Part shown: piece by piece, positions 11,409 to 22,812 of the stretch
Layout: each line of letters starts with the position of its first letter
Numbering within the stretch: position 1 is the stretch's first letter
Assembly (NCBI GenBank): GCA_038501625.1
Contig: JAZAYU010000182.1
Location: 62,001 to 126,000 of the forward strand
Direction: 5' to 3'
Source of the DNA: Corbicula japonica
Taxonomy: Eukaryota; Mollusca; Bivalvia; Venerida; Cyrenidae
DNA length: 64,000 bases
Program-made: the position numbers and the translations under genes
The notes under the pieces: generated by a model
Seen by the model: the letters and a program-made list of their open reading frames with translations, nothing else
Told to the model about the DNA's origin: nothing
Databases searched by the model: none

Positions 11409-11649
11409 TTAACCCTTTTCACCATAGATACAACTTTATTGCATGGGCAAGCAGTTTAGATCCAGATCAGCCGGCACATCTGTGCCCTCTGAACAGGATC
11501 TAAACTGTTCGCTTTTTGATTCATTAGGTTATTTCTGACCAAAATGCCTCCTGTGCAGATCCTGATCAGACGGCACTGATGTGCCAGCTGATTTGGATCT
11601 ACACTGGTCGTACATGCGTAAAATGTGTGTATATGGAGGAAAGGGTTAA
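11409..11649. mobile_element. Family A MITE, full-length copy
   Basis: TTAA at both ends with CCCTTTTCACCAT and ATGGAGGAAAGGG termini. Both hairpins are present, in the reverse order compared with the copy at 21773-22014. Confidence 0.85.
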
Positions 11650-12002
11650 ATACCGTAAATGTTGCAGTTTTTTTTTCTTGAATAATCTGTACTTAATAAT
11701 ATTAGATTATAGGTTACATTACTTGATTTTTTATGTTAAATTCTTTTATGTACAGGAAGTATTTCCATTACTTAGAACTAATTTGTGATTTCAGTTGCTG
11801 TTTTAACACTGTGCTATTGTTTTAAATTTGTGTCCTGACAAACTTTGCTACTGGGGGCATTATGTGTTTTCAGAACACAGCTTCTTGTTCATTTGGAAAA
11901 ACAACATAACTTTTGTTCATTTATAGCCTTTAATTAATAATTTCCATGATTTTCACAGACATATTGCACAAAATGGTGCTTAATAAGTTTGTTGTACATG
12001 TA

Positions 12003-13398
12003 CAAGGGATGATCCAAAATAACGTAGACTTTTGTTATAATTTTTATATTATTCATAATGTCACAAATAAAATTACACAAGCTTTAATCGGAATATGTCC
12101 AGCATATTTTTACAAGATATCAGCAAAATTCAACATCACGTAAAAAAACTATTAGCAATTAAAATCATACACCAAGCGCTTTCCGGCGCACGTCAAATTA
12201 GATCCCTCAACGTCAACGACGTTAATTCACGGGCGAAGCGGCTTATGTTCAAAGTTTCTTTAAATAGACCCCGTAATCGGAATGCGATGCTGGGGAAACC
12301 ATTGATCGTACATGGCAGTGTTTCATTGCTGGTCAAAGCCTCGAAAGTGGTTATGAGGAAATCAGGAAAATGGTTCCTTTCTCGCTCGTATCGCCGAAGA
12401 AACGACCGGGAATGCAATACCCACAGTATCGCGGTTCTTTAGCAATGAGCGTTTACCTGTAAAAATATTTCATTACAAATATGTATTTGTTATAATATAA
12501 CAAGTCTTTGGGTTGTGGATACAGTCTCTGTAAATGTTTATTCAAATGTAATTAAAATAAATAACTTATTTATACTTATTTGATAATTTATGACTTCTTA
12601 ATAAAAAGGTGAAATATGCATATCAGGAATCCCAAACAAAAACATATTTTGAAAAACAAATTTGTTAATTAATTATTAACATACCTTTAAAAATGTAATT
12701 TGTTCGGCATATCCGTTGCACGCTACCTGATCCAGTCTAGAACAGGTCAAAAAGCGCCACAATAGTTGAACTTTTGTCCGCATCAATTGCCTCCCGGCTT
12801 GATGTCACTGTCGTAACGCCGATTTTTTGCGTATTTAAAGGCTCTCCTGACCGTAAAAAAAAAACACCGGTACGACTTAAAAACTTAAGCTCGGCTTAAG
12901 TAAGTTTTCGTTTGCATCTGTTAAATTATTTTAGCTTTTCAGGAGGTGATTTTCACAGATCATGACGGACTTTTGTAATTGCGTGTATTTCCGGGCGATC
13001 TGACGACGACATTTCTGACGTTTTTACGTTGGTGATAGCTCTCTTAAATATTGACTGTTTTTTTAAACGCGAAGTCCGAATGACGTAAAATTTTAGTATA
13101 ACATCATTAGTATACCGCGCTTTGACATTGTGAAGTATGGCTCTTTTCCCACCAGTAGTTTTGTTTATATTGACAAGTATTTTCTTTATAAAGTACACTG
13201 CCTTTGACGTGCGCCGCCTGCATGTTACCATGGTTATTGAAATAAGCGATGCGCTTTTGAAATCGATTAAATATATATATAGTTTAGCTCAGTTTGTTAC
13301 GCTTGTGTTCTGATTGAATTTAATATATAATTTATTGCGAACGTGTTTCAAATTAAGATGCAATAACAAAAGTCTACGTTATTTTGGATCATCCCTCG
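12003..13398. mobile_element. Tc1/mariner-type element, degenerate
   Basis: Inverted ends CAAGGGATGATCCAAAATAA (12003) and its near-complement ending GGATCATCCCTCG (13398), continuing inward through CGTAGACTTTTGTTAT for over 30 bp, flanked by TA on both sides (12001-12002, 13399-13400). Ends of the type GATCCAAAA with TA target sites are usual in mariner relatives. Inside are only short frames (12095-12442 +, 12953-13231 -) with no recognised transposase triad, so it is presumably dead or non-autonomous. Directly outside the right end, ATGGAGGAAAGGGTTA is a family A terminus, so it may have inserted into or beside such a copy. Confidence 0.65.
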
Positions 13399-13474
13399 TA
13401 TGCATGGAGGAAAGGGTTATTTCAATTAAACTCATTCATTATTCCTGTATGCAATACATGTATGTGCATAATTA

Positions 13475-13755
13475 CCGTATTCCGTTGTGCATAATGCGCA
13501 TTGATGTATAACGCGCACCTGTAAATTTGGTAAAAATCAGCGGAAAAAGCCGATTTTGGATGTATAACGCGCATCAAAAAATCGGCGCAAACTTAAGAAT
13601 ATTCGGCGACGTTCTGAAGTATTTGTGAAATAAAATATTAATAAGTAAGGAAAACCTTTAATAAACAAGGTAGTAAAATAAAATCAGCGTCGACCTAAGA
13701 AAAATAGATGCAATTAAGTAAAATCGGCGCCGATTTGAAGTACCGGTATTCTTTA
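13475..13755. repeat. Repeat-derived region upstream of TRAPPC2 coding exon 1
   Basis: Contains GTATAACGCGCA twice (about 13504 and 13562) and several AAATCGGCG units, with ACCGTATTC at the left and ACCGGTATTC at the right. This looks like a short element ending within 20 bp of the first coding exon. The pair of outer motifs is direct rather than clearly inverted, so the class is unknown. Confidence 0.4.
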
Positions 13756-13772
13756 TTTCAGATCATCTGGTG

Positions 13773-16292
13773 ATGGCAGGAAACTATTATTTTGTGATAG
13801 TTGGACATCATGACAATCCAATCTTTGAAATGGAATTTTACCCACCATCTAAAGCAAATGAACCTAAGGTATATTGTTTAAGGATTGAATCAACATTTTA
13901 TCACTTTTCTCAGGGCATGGAAAACATTTGGGTTGTTTGGGTTTCATCCTTATTTTAAACAACCCAAATGTTTTTCATATCCTGAGGAACACAACAACAT
14001 AGTAATTCAATTCTTATCCATTTGGTTGAACTCCTTATATTCTCAATTATTACCAAAATTTGGTGGAGAATTTGTGATTAGACAGCCTTTTAAATGGCTA
14101 TTGGAACATCCAGCGACTCGTAAGACATGCATCGATATCATAAGAAAAAACATTGTGCACAGTCCAATAGTTTGTTCGTGGCTTTTGTTGTAGCCACGCC
14201 CTGATTCAGATGTTTTCCATTTCAAAATGGAATCAGTCAGACTCTAAAGAACAGCAAAGTGCAAATTGAGTGTAAATAATTATAGATGAATAATCATCAT
14301 AGATTTATGCATCTTCTCTTAATGATTTAAGGCCCCTCCTGTTTTGGAGAATAACTTCTGTTTCTTTGAAGACACCTTTTCCATTCGCCCATAATTATGG
14401 AAATTACTATGTTATTGTAGTAAAAAATGTTTACCCTTTCCTCCATATGGGCTTTATGGCATGGGGAAACAGTGTAGATCCAGATCAGATGGCAGGGATG
14501 TGCCAGCTAATCTTTATCTACACTGTTCCCACATGCGATAAAAGAAGTTAATGGAGGAAAGGGTAATATAAAGATCATAACCATTTAGCAGTTGCTATGT
14601 TATTGCAGAAAGATGATCATCGTCACCTGAATCAGTTTGTTGCCCACGAAGCTTTGGATCTGGTAGATGAACAGATGTGGACAACTAGCAACATGTACCT
14701 GAAAGTCGTGGATAAATTCAATGAATGGTTCGTGTCAGCATTCGTTACTGCTGGTCGTATCCTTTAAGCAGAGTGAAATTCACCAACTATACTGTTGTAT
14801 CATTTTATTTTGTGTTGATAATTTCATGCAAAAGACATAATTGACATTTTCATGCGAGAATTAATTCTTGTAATTGTTTTCTCGTTAGACCAGATATTCA
14901 ATGGCTGGATTTTACTAGGGTTTGTTTTTGCACACTTTCCGAAGCACAAAAAACAAGAATATTATACTACCATGATACTAGTATATATAAGAGTTTATCC
15001 ATGCTGCACTGGAGGGATATTTCTAATTTCTATAGAACAGTAAAGATGAATACTAATACTGTTAGTGGGAGCTTTGTTTGACATGCTCATTTCTATGGAA
15101 TCATATAATTTTACAGGGACAAATTTTCATGCAAATACTATGGCACGAAATTTCGCGCAATCGCCAAAAAGACTATTTTTGCTTAGGTTTTAAATTTGTG
15201 CACTGGCCCAAGTGCAAAATATGCGAAAATTAAGCCATCACTAAATAAAATGATACCACAGTACTGTGATTTAACAGTTTTCTTTGTGCAATTGTATTTA
15301 TCTATTAAGATAAAGTGTTACAATGTTAAATTTCATGGGGTTAAAATACAAGTAATTGCTACAGCATGGAATTTGCAAAAATTTAACCTGTGCAAATAAA
15401 ATGATACCAAAGTATTGATTGCCATGATCTATGAAATGATTTTAACACAGAAAACAAATGTAATCATTCTGTCAAAGTAAGCTCACAGGAAACCTGAAAA
15501 ATACTTCACTATTCATGCTTGGAAATTTCATCAAGCCTACAGTGGTTTTGGTAATGAATTTCACTTACTTAAACGCTGGATTTGTTCAGTGACTGTTGTA
15601 AATACCCATAGCCAGGTATTGCCTTAAACATTCCTTAACTCACCATCAGGTATGAGATTTATCATGCTTCATGAAACTAAAAATGAAGACGGTATTAAGA
15701 ACTTCTTCACAGAAGTATATGAAACCTACATCAAAGTAAGTATTTGCTTATTCATTAAATTTTATAAACTTTAAATAATTATTTACCTTTTGTTACATTT
15801 ATTTAAGTAAATGTATGAAATTCACAATTTTCATTGCAAACAGGGCAACAGAGCTGTGAAAATAATCATTAATTTGCCATTTCTTAATATTCTTTCATCA
15901 AACTTTGCTTGTTATATAGCCAAAGTTTCTTGATCAAGGTCACATTTGACAGAGTTATGCCCCTTTTAGTACTTGTCATTTGATGAGTTAATATGAATTA
16001 TAACTTATCCATTCCTTACCATAATTATTCTTCATCAAACTTTGAAAACATATTTGTTATGACTACCGAGTTGTGATTCTATGAAATTCAGTAGATCCAG
16101 ATCAGCCAGAATGGATGTGAGGGCTGATCTGGATCTACACTGGTCGCCTAAAAGTGTATTCATGGAGAAAAGAGTTAATGATATCTGTTTCAGCATGCCA
16201 TGAATCCATTCTATGAGATCAACAAGCCAATCACTTCCTCAGGGTTTGAGAAGAAAGTACAGTTCTTTGGTAAACGATATCTTACAGGCTAG
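13773..16292 (+). CDS. TRAPPC2: Trafficking protein particle complex subunit 2 (sedlin)
   Basis: Small longin-fold core subunit of TRAPP, the Rab GEF/tether complex acting between ER and Golgi. Four coding exons: 13773-13868, 14609-14756, 15650-15735, 16194-16292; phases agree and give 142 residues (animal orthologues are about 140). Exon 1 starts [20 protein letters not shown], the family's hallmark N-terminus. Exon 2 carries [29 protein letters not shown]; exon 3 MRFIMLHE and [11 protein letters not shown]; exon 4 MNPFYE and [11 protein letters not shown] before TAG. All introns are GT-AG. A splice acceptor at 13752-13761 leaves 11 bases before the ATG, so at least one upstream non-coding exon is expected; it was not located. 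The exon 2 end is chosen at the donor after GGTC because it keeps Gly-Arg-Met-Arg-Phe aligned with the family. Introns hold family A copies at 14431 and 16082. Confidence 0.95.
14431..14566. mobile_element. Family A MITE, one-hairpin copy in TRAPPC2 intron 1
   Basis: TTACCCTTTCCTCCATATGG to ATGGAGGAAAGGGTAA with a single GATC-rich hairpin between, so one hairpin and the spacer are missing. Confidence 0.8.
14760..15240. repeat. Dispersed repeat in TRAPPC2 intron 2
   Basis: Shares blocks with 47830-48030 (ATTGACATTTTC, AGATATT(C/T)AATGG, TTTGCACACTTTCC / TTATGCATTTTCCC) and weaker blocks near 24000, 29490 and 30480. No ends or coding capacity could be defined. Confidence 0.4.
16082..16178. mobile_element. 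Family A MITE fragment in TRAPPC2 intron 3
   Basis: One hairpin plus the right terminus ATGGAGAAAAGAGTTAA; the left end is lost. Confidence 0.7.
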
Positions 16293-17218
16293 AGGAGAGA
16301 ACAATTGACATGATGTGTAAACATGAGAAACTGGAGCTAGGATGGCATCGATGTGGGTTGGATGAATATTGAACATTGAACAGATGATGAATGAAGAATA
16401 AATATGGGATCTAACACGAGTTGTCATGTCATACAAAAAATAAAAAAGTTCATAGGTATTCCATTAGACCCAGGAGATGACCCTTTGGTTCTTGAAATTT
16501 CCAAAAGGCCTCATTTTGAACCCAATCATTTTAGTTAAAGGGTTAATTTTTCCTTAAATTACAGGAATTTTGGCTAAATATTGGCAGAATGCCCCCATAA
16601 TTCATTAAACTGACCTTTGAGGTTCAGTAGGTTGTGGAACACCTGAATTCAGGAAAATTATTATTGCAATCCTCTGGCAAGCTTTAATAAAAATTTTATG
16701 AACAAGTTCACTTTATATTTTTTTGTATAACATGTTTGATTCATTTTATCACATGCTTCAATAATAAAGAAGTTAGAGAAATTAAATTGGACCGAAGAAG
16801 TCTGCATGGGGAAAGCACATGACATCTAGGATAAATTGGCTAGTGTAATGTAGAGCAATTGATAGAATTGCTTGGTTAGTTTTCTTACAATTGTTAGATA
16901 CAGTAAAAGTTGTCAGGATTATGCCTGAAATTCAGGTTTCTGTGTGTCTAAAAAATGGTTGATTTTCTTTATTTTACCTTTATAAATTGACAAATTTTCA
17001 GTACTTCAGTGTTTTCAGAATTCCTAACTTTCACACATGCAGAATAAAGAGTAATCATGTGATAAAATAAATTGTTCACCAGGCTCAAGCTGTGATTTGA
17101 ATTCTATGAAACAGTGTTTCCAAACCTGGGGCCAAGATTGAGAAAGAAGAACAGTGTATAGTGTAGTGTTGGGAAATTACTCCATTAATTTGTTAACTTT
17201 TCTAGTAATCATCACTAA
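16293..17218. other. TRAPPC2 downstream region
   Basis: No coding signal. Candidate poly(A) signals AATAAA occur near 16763, 17044 and 17066, so the 3' UTR probably ends in this stretch. The exact site cannot be told. Confidence 0.35.
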
Positions 17219-17399
17219 TTAAACCCTTTATCCCATGGGATAAGGCTGTTATCTATGTGCGAACAGTGTAGATCCAGATCATCTGGCACGTAATGTGCTG
17301 TTTGATCAGGATCTATACTCTCCCTTTCTGATTCCTATTGTTTTTTACCAAGAAGCAAACAGTATTGATCCAGATCAGATGGCACATTTGTCATGTTTG
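17219..17399. mobile_element. Family A MITE, right end lost
   Basis: Starts TTAAACCCTTTATCCCATGGG and holds the left hairpin and part of the right. A family B element starts 24 bp further on. Confidence 0.7.
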
Positions 17400-17422
17400 T
17401 GATGAACATGATAAAGTATCTG

Positions 17423-17604
17423 CCGTCATTGTTTGAATATAAGCCGCACTTTTTCCCCAGAATTCGGAAGTAAAAAGTTGGGGGTGCGGCTAATACACAG
17501 GTTTGGCTGCTTATACTTTTCGTTAAGCCATTTTCATCTGTTCCATCACGTTTGGGGGTGGTGCGGCTTATACATGAGTGCGGCTTATATTCGAACAATG
17601 ACGG
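17423..17604. mobile_element. Family B MITE (CCGTCATTG ends)
   Basis: Inverted ends CCGTCATTGTTTGAATATAA / TTATATTCGAACAATGACGG, each followed inward by GCCGCAC. This copy is in the opposite orientation to 27085-27265. Family length is about 182 bp with 2-bp flanks, usually TA. Confidence 0.8.
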
Positions 17605-17692
17605 TATTCAGTCCTTAAAAGTTAAATATAATCATAGAAACCATTTTCAACCCAATGTTCTAGTCATTGTTGGTTAAATGATGTTTAGATTT

Positions 17693-17839
17693 GGGCCAAA
17701 GATCATAAACTAACGCTGGAAACAAGTCTCAAATCTCAAGCATGCGATTGGCTGAAATGGTGGCTGGTCACCATTTCAGCCAATCAGATGCTTGAGATTT
17801 GAGACTGGTCTCCAATCTTAGTTGTATGATCTTGGGCCC
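17693..17839. mobile_element. Family C foldback palindrome
   Basis: About 147 bp, nearly all stem: GGGCCAAAGATCATAAACTA at one end returns as GTTGTATGATCTTGGGCC at the other, with TCTCAAATCTCAAGCATGCG and its complement either side of a GGTGGCTGGTCACC centre. Confidence 0.8.
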
Positions 17840-18118
17840 TTATGTTGCTTTTTGGATAGTCAACTATAAATAAATATTACTTTACTTCACTTGATTAACA
17901 ATCTTGCATATTTAAACCTGTTATGCTGTATGCTGTGTGTATTGATAAGAGTTATTATGAATACTGTATGTACAGTTTCATGTATTGTGCAATACAATGT
18001 TTAATTAATAAAATTTTGAAATACTTTTTCATTGTTATTTGGCATGATAAATAGGTGATACATAGGGATGACTTTGTCCATCCATCCTTTGGTCCATACG
18101 TCAGGGAAACTTTCACCT

Positions 18119-18367
18119 TTACTCAACAGATAGACTCTGACTGCATGGGTGAACAGTTTAGATCCAGATCAGCTGGCACATCTATGCCATATGATCAGGA
18201 TCTACACTGTGCCATCAAGATCAACGCTCTTTGCTTTTAGATTCATTTGGTTATTTCTGACCAGGAAGTGAAGATCCAGATCAGATTGCACAGATGTGCT
18301 AGCTGATCTGGATCTAAATTGGTCACCCATGTGATAATATAAAGTGTATATATGGAGTAAAGGGTTG
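18119..18367. mobile_element. Family A MITE
   Basis: Left end eroded (CTTTACTCAACAG), right end ATGGAGTAAAGGGTTG intact; two hairpins around a TTCATTTGGTTATTTCTGAC spacer. Confidence 0.75.
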
Positions 18368-18473
18368 ACACTGGCTGTAAGTTTGCCATTTCTTCGTCTA
18401 CCCTTGTGATAATCAATCCCATCTTTGAGTAACCACAGAGGACGAGTCTGGTTAAGGGAGGAACAGTGCCCAA

Positions 18474-18606
18474 GGTTAAAAAACTGAGCATGAAAACCAG
18501 TCTCAAATCTCAAGCATCTGATTGGCTGAAATGGCGACCAGTCGCCATTTCAGCCAATCAGATGCTTGAGATTTGAGACTGGTTTTCAATCTCAGCTTTA
18601 TAACCT
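18474..18606. mobile_element. Family C foldback palindrome
   Basis: A shortened-end copy whose centre ATGGCGACCAGTCGCCAT is a perfect palindrome; stem arms CAGTCTCAAATCTCAAGCAT on each side. Outer ends are GGTTAAA / TATAACC rather than GGGCC. Confidence 0.8.
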
Positions 18607-18693
18607 CCAGACCAGATCGCTAATGTTATAAACACACAATTTTTGAGGAATTTAAATCTGCCTGTTCTCAAATAGATGTTCAAATAAGAAACT

Positions 18694-19184
18694 ATTATTA
18701 TACTGCAAAGAAATTTCCTTGAATTTGATGGACAATTTGCCGTTGATGTATATCCGTATTTACGGATCGGCCGTAGATATGAACGGCACCTGCCTTAATT
18801 TCCCCGTCTGGCCTCCCACCTTTTGTTGTCGTCCGCCATTTTGTTTTGAATTTCCGTAAAAGTGCATAATTTGAAGCCGATCTTGTAAATTATAAAGCGG
18901 TATGCTTAGGGATTACTAAAATTGTTACAGAAAATATTTCTGTTATGTTTTTAACGTTGAAAACGATCAGATTATTCTAAAATTTTGTAAATAAAAATCA
19001 AATGGATATTTCATTCAATTTCTATAGAAGTGACGTCATGCAGGTAAATTAATGACGTCAGACATGTAATTATTGAGGTTCTCAGAGGGGAATTAAGCCG
19101 TTCGGCATTAAATAAGCGAAATAATCGAAAAATCAATGTTTTCTTATTAATTTTGTCTGAAAAAGTCTTTGCAGTATAATAAAA
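18694..19184. mobile_element. Inverted-repeat element with TTATACTGCAAAGA ends
   Basis: TATTATACTGCAAAGAAA at 18695-18712 is matched in inverse by GTCTTTGCAGTATAATA near 19165-19182. The 450 bp between are non-coding, with two TGACGTCA-like sites (19032, 19054). Superfamily unknown. Confidence 0.5.
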
Positions 19185-19186
19185 CA

Positions 19187-19325
19187 ATTATTTGGTTCCT
19201 TGAAAGGGTATGTGAGAATATATTGCCGGTCTGGGTGTCATATTATCCCTCGCCTGCGGCTCGGGTAATATGACATCCAGACCGGCAATATATCCTCACA
19301 TTCCCTGTCAAGAAACCAAATAACT
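19187..19325. repeat. Long hairpin, about 139 bp
   Basis: ATTGCCGGTCTGG(G/A)TGTCATATTA is followed within a few bases by its reverse complement; outer arms TTATTTGGTTCCTTGA / TCAAGAAACCAAATAA also pair. Stem about 60 bp. Confidence 0.75.
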
Positions 19326-19330
19326 ATATA

Positions 19331-19876
19331 TTAACCCTTTACTCCATGGGACATGGCTGTTATTATACAATTATTTACTTATTAGCTGGGAAATATGCTG
19401 TGATATTGACCTAAAAAATCGTTATTGACCGAGGCGATAGCCGAGGTCAATAACGATTTTTGCGGTCAATATCAACAGCATATTTCCCAGCTAATAAGTA
19501 AATAACTGTTTTATTACATGAACTATAATTAATATAAAAGATGGAAACTTTCGGATTCTATTTATAGACAGGTCAATATCAGCGAAAGCGGGTCAATATC
19601 TAGATTTATTGACTCGGTTATTTTGGGGGTGTGACCAATCGCGTTGCGTCTATTTATAGTTCATGTAATAAACATGCATAGTGTAGATCAAGATAAGCAG
19701 GCACATCTGTGCCATCTGATCAGGATCTACACTGTTTGCTTTTGGATTCTTAGGTTTTTTCTAACCAAGAAGCAAACAGTGTAGAGCCTGATCAAACAGC
19801 ACAGATGGGCTGGCTGATCTGGATCTACACTTTTCACACACTGGATAAAACCCATACATATTTAGTAAAGGGTCAA
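19331..19876. mobile_element. Family A MITE split by a nested palindromic insertion
   Basis: Starts TTAACCCTTTACTCCATGGG and resumes at about 19673 with GTGTAGATC, ending AGTAAAGGGTCAAC. About 310 bp of foreign DNA interrupts it soon after GGCTGTTAT. Confidence 0.75.
19369..19672. repeat. Nested palindromic insertion
   Basis: Two modules. First, a hairpin 19369-19507 (TTATTTACTTATTAGCTGGG ... inverse, central loop near GAGGCGATAGCCGAGG). Second, an inverted pair TATTACATGAACTATA (19511) / TATAGTTCATGTAATA (to 19671) around GTGACCAATCGCGTTGCG. They may be one element. Confidence 0.6.
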
Positions 19877-20390
19877 CAATAAAACACTAAACTCTATATA
19901 TTTAATATAATTTATTGCTCATAGTAAATCAGTAAGACAAAAATGCATTTACATATCACAAATGTAAACTTTACAAAGAATTTTCAACTGAAATCTTTGT
20001 ATTCTACATTATTCAGCAGTAAGTCTTAACAGTAACATAAATAATTTCATATATATATGCAAACATTTGGGGTAAATCTGAAAACAAGCCTTCGGAGTAG
20101 TTGGTTCTGAAATACATGAAACCCTGCTATTTAGACCACCCCTGGGACACCCCTGAACAAAAATAACCACAACTTTGGTCTACCATTAAAATAATATACC
20201 AAAAACTTTACAACAGAAAAACAAGCATAACACCTGACAGGTTGATTTTTTACAAATAGGTAGCAACCTTCCCTATGAAATATCTGCTAATTATCACAGT
20301 TTTGGTTTGTACTTAGATGTACAGCACTGTTGTTGGTAAAATGAATCTTATATAAATAATAAATAACTAAAAACAATTTAAAGCAAGTAC

Positions 20391-20713
20391 TTTACTCCAA
20401 TTACTTCATATATTTATGCAAACAGTGTAGATCCAGGTCAGCCTGCATATCCGTGCATCTGCTCAGGATCTACACTGGTCGCTTCTTGGTCTTAAATAAT
20501 CTAATGAATCCAAAAGCAAACAGGGTAGATCCTGATCAGATGGGAGAGAAGTGCCCCCGATCTCAATTTACACAGTTCGCTTCTTGGTCTAAAATAATCT
20601 AATGAATCAAAAAGCAAACAGTGTAGATCCTGATTGGACTGCACAAATGTGCCAGCTGATCTGGATCTACACTGTTGGCCCATGAATAACAGCCATATCC
20701 CATGCAGTAAAGG
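20391..20713. mobile_element. Family A MITE, three-hairpin variant
   Basis: Three GATC-rich hairpins in tandem. The spacer AATCTAATGAATC(C/A)AAAAGC occurs twice, so one hairpin-plus-spacer unit has been duplicated inside the element. Confidence 0.75.
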
Positions 20714-20881
20714 AGAAATGGGTTTTTATTTTAAAATAGTTTTAAAAAAGTATTTCATTTTAAACCACCATGTGTTCTTCAAATTCAATCTTTCATTTGC
20801 TTTGCCAACAAGTTAATACTATTTTTTTTTTACTATGCATCAGACTGAATCCCTGCAAATGGTACTAACATCTTTTTTGTA

Positions 20882-21081
20882 TTTACCCTTTCCTCCATAT
20901 ATACGCATTTTTACACATGTGTGTCCAGTGTAGATCCAGATCAGCGGGCACATCCATGCCATCTGATCAGGATCTGCACTGGTCACATTTTGGTCAGAAA
21001 TAACCTAATGAATCACAAAGCGAACAGTTGAGATCCTGATGTGCCAACTGATCTGGATTTAAAATGTTTGGAAAGGGTTAA
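20882..21081. mobile_element. Family A MITE
   Basis: TTTACCCTTTCCTCCATATA to GGAAAGGGTTAA; the right hairpin is shortened by deletion. Confidence 0.75.
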
Positions 21082-21314
21082 ATTGATGAATAAATGTAGA
21101 TATACCATGAATACAAAAAGTTTACTCAATGAATAACTGGTGCAGTCTGGAGCAGTCTGCATTATTAGAGATACACAAATTACAACTTAAACAACAAATA
21201 GGAACATGTTAGAATACCTAGATAAATCATCAATGATGGCTTGAAATTCAGCAAACTTGTATATTATACAAGTATAAATGAAAAGATTTAACAGCACAAT
21301 TAAATATGATTTTT

Positions 21315-21552
21315 TACTCTTTACTCCATTGGGATATGGCTGTTATCCCAGGGGTGAAAAGTGTAGATCCAGATCAGCTGGCACAACCAAGCCGTCTGAT
21401 CAGGAACTACACTGTAAGCTTTTAGATTCATTAGGTTATTTCTGACTAAGAAGCAGTGTAGATCCAGATCAGATGGTATGGATAATCCAGCTGATCTAGA
21501 TCTACACTGTTCATCCATGGATAACAGCCATATCCAATGGAGTAAAGGTTAA
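21315..21552. mobile_element. Family A MITE
   Basis: Termini TTACTCTTTACTCCATTGGG and CCAATGGAGTAAAGGTTAA; of the sub-type with GATATGGCTGTTATCC arms. Confidence 0.8.
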
Positions 21553-21772
21553 CGTGTCCATTACATGAAAACATGTAAATCTCCAAGTTTTGATGATGTG
21601 TGAAGGAATATGATAAACTGAGTTTGTGTAACAACTAGAAATCACATTTATAAGACTTTTGTGTAAAACAAATATATTCTTCCTTTCTTCATTCTTGTAA
21701 AATTATTTAAAATTGTATTGGAAGCTCATATTACTGATTTCTGTACACATGGAATATTGTCAATTTTGTAAT

Positions 21773-22014
21773 TTAACCCTTTCCTTGATATATACACATT
21801 TTTACGTGTGTGCGACCAGTGTAGATCCAGATCAGCCGGCACATCCGTGCCATCTGATCAGGATCTGCACTGGTCGCATTTTGGTCACAAATAACCTAAT
21901 TAATCAAATAGCGAACAGTTTAGATCCTGATCAGACGGCACGGATGTGCTGGCTGATCTGGATCTAAAATGTTCGCCCTAGCAATAAAGGTGTATCTATA
22001 CAGGAAAGGGTTAA
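21773..22014. mobile_element. Family A MITE, near-consensus copy (TTAA target, double hairpin)
   Basis: Reference copy for the family. TTAA at each end is followed by CCCTTTCC; 242 bp long and almost wholly an inverted repeat. The left hairpin has stem GCGACCAGTGTAGATCC and core CAGATCAGCCGGCACATCCG; the spacer is AAATAACCTAATTAATCAAA; the right hairpin has stem GCGAACAGTTTAGATCC and the reverse complement of the same core. TTAA targets and CCC termini are typical of piggyBac-type elements, so I infer a piggyBac-derived MITE. It has no coding capacity. Confidence 0.88.
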
Positions 22015-22532
22015 TAAAGCTGTGCAAATCTAGTCACTATTTTGGGACATGATATGCAAGTGGCCTGGATAGCTTCATCACATCTAAAAATTTGTAAAAT
22101 AAGTTGTTTAAAAATTTATAGCTTACAATTTTGCTTACAAGTTGTTGTTGTTGTTGATATATATTTATGCACAAGTGCAAAATGTAACGGATTCATATCA
22201 GCTATCAATTAAAACACAGTCCTTGTACTGGCTGCTTTCTAATTTTTACTGATTGTTAAAAACCCCGAAAACGAAAATTTAGTTGTCAAATTTTGTAATT
22301 GCCAAAGAAATACTTGAGTGACATGAAAGAAAGTACATTTGTAAAGTCCTTATTCTAAATTAACTCTTCAGTTTATAAAGCCTATTGGTAATTTAATTTA
22401 ACAATTTAATCACATATTTCTTTCCTGTTAATTAAGTTTGAACATGTTACAGAATTTAATTTTTCACATTTTTTGAAATTATATTGCTTGGAACTAATCA
22501 TTAGACACAAAATGTCTTTCCTTTATCAAGGC

Positions 22533-22773
22533 TTGACCCTTTACTACAAAGATATGCCTTTCATCACATTGGGCACCAGTGTAGATCCAGATCAGCTGTC
22601 AAATTTTTGCTGTCTGATTAGGACCTCACTGTTTGCTGCCAGATTAATTAGGTTATTTCTTACTAAAAAGCAAACAGTTTGGATCCTAATCAGACACCAA
22701 AAATGTGCCGACTGATCTGGATCTTCACTGTTCATCCATGTGATAAAATGCATATCTATGGCATAAAGGGTAA
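22533..22773. mobile_element. Family A MITE, old copy
   Basis: Ends TTGACCCTTTACTAC and GGCATAAAGGGTAA. It lies just downstream of the TTC29-like stop codon (22813) on that gene's 3' side. Confidence 0.75.
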
Positions 22774-22812
22774 AGTTTCTTTCAATCGCATAACATGCAT
22801 CAAGAATGTGGC

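Noticed and set aside
12095..12442. 115-codon + strand frame in the mariner-like element
   Set aside because: No transposase motif and the opposite strand is equally open; coding not supported.
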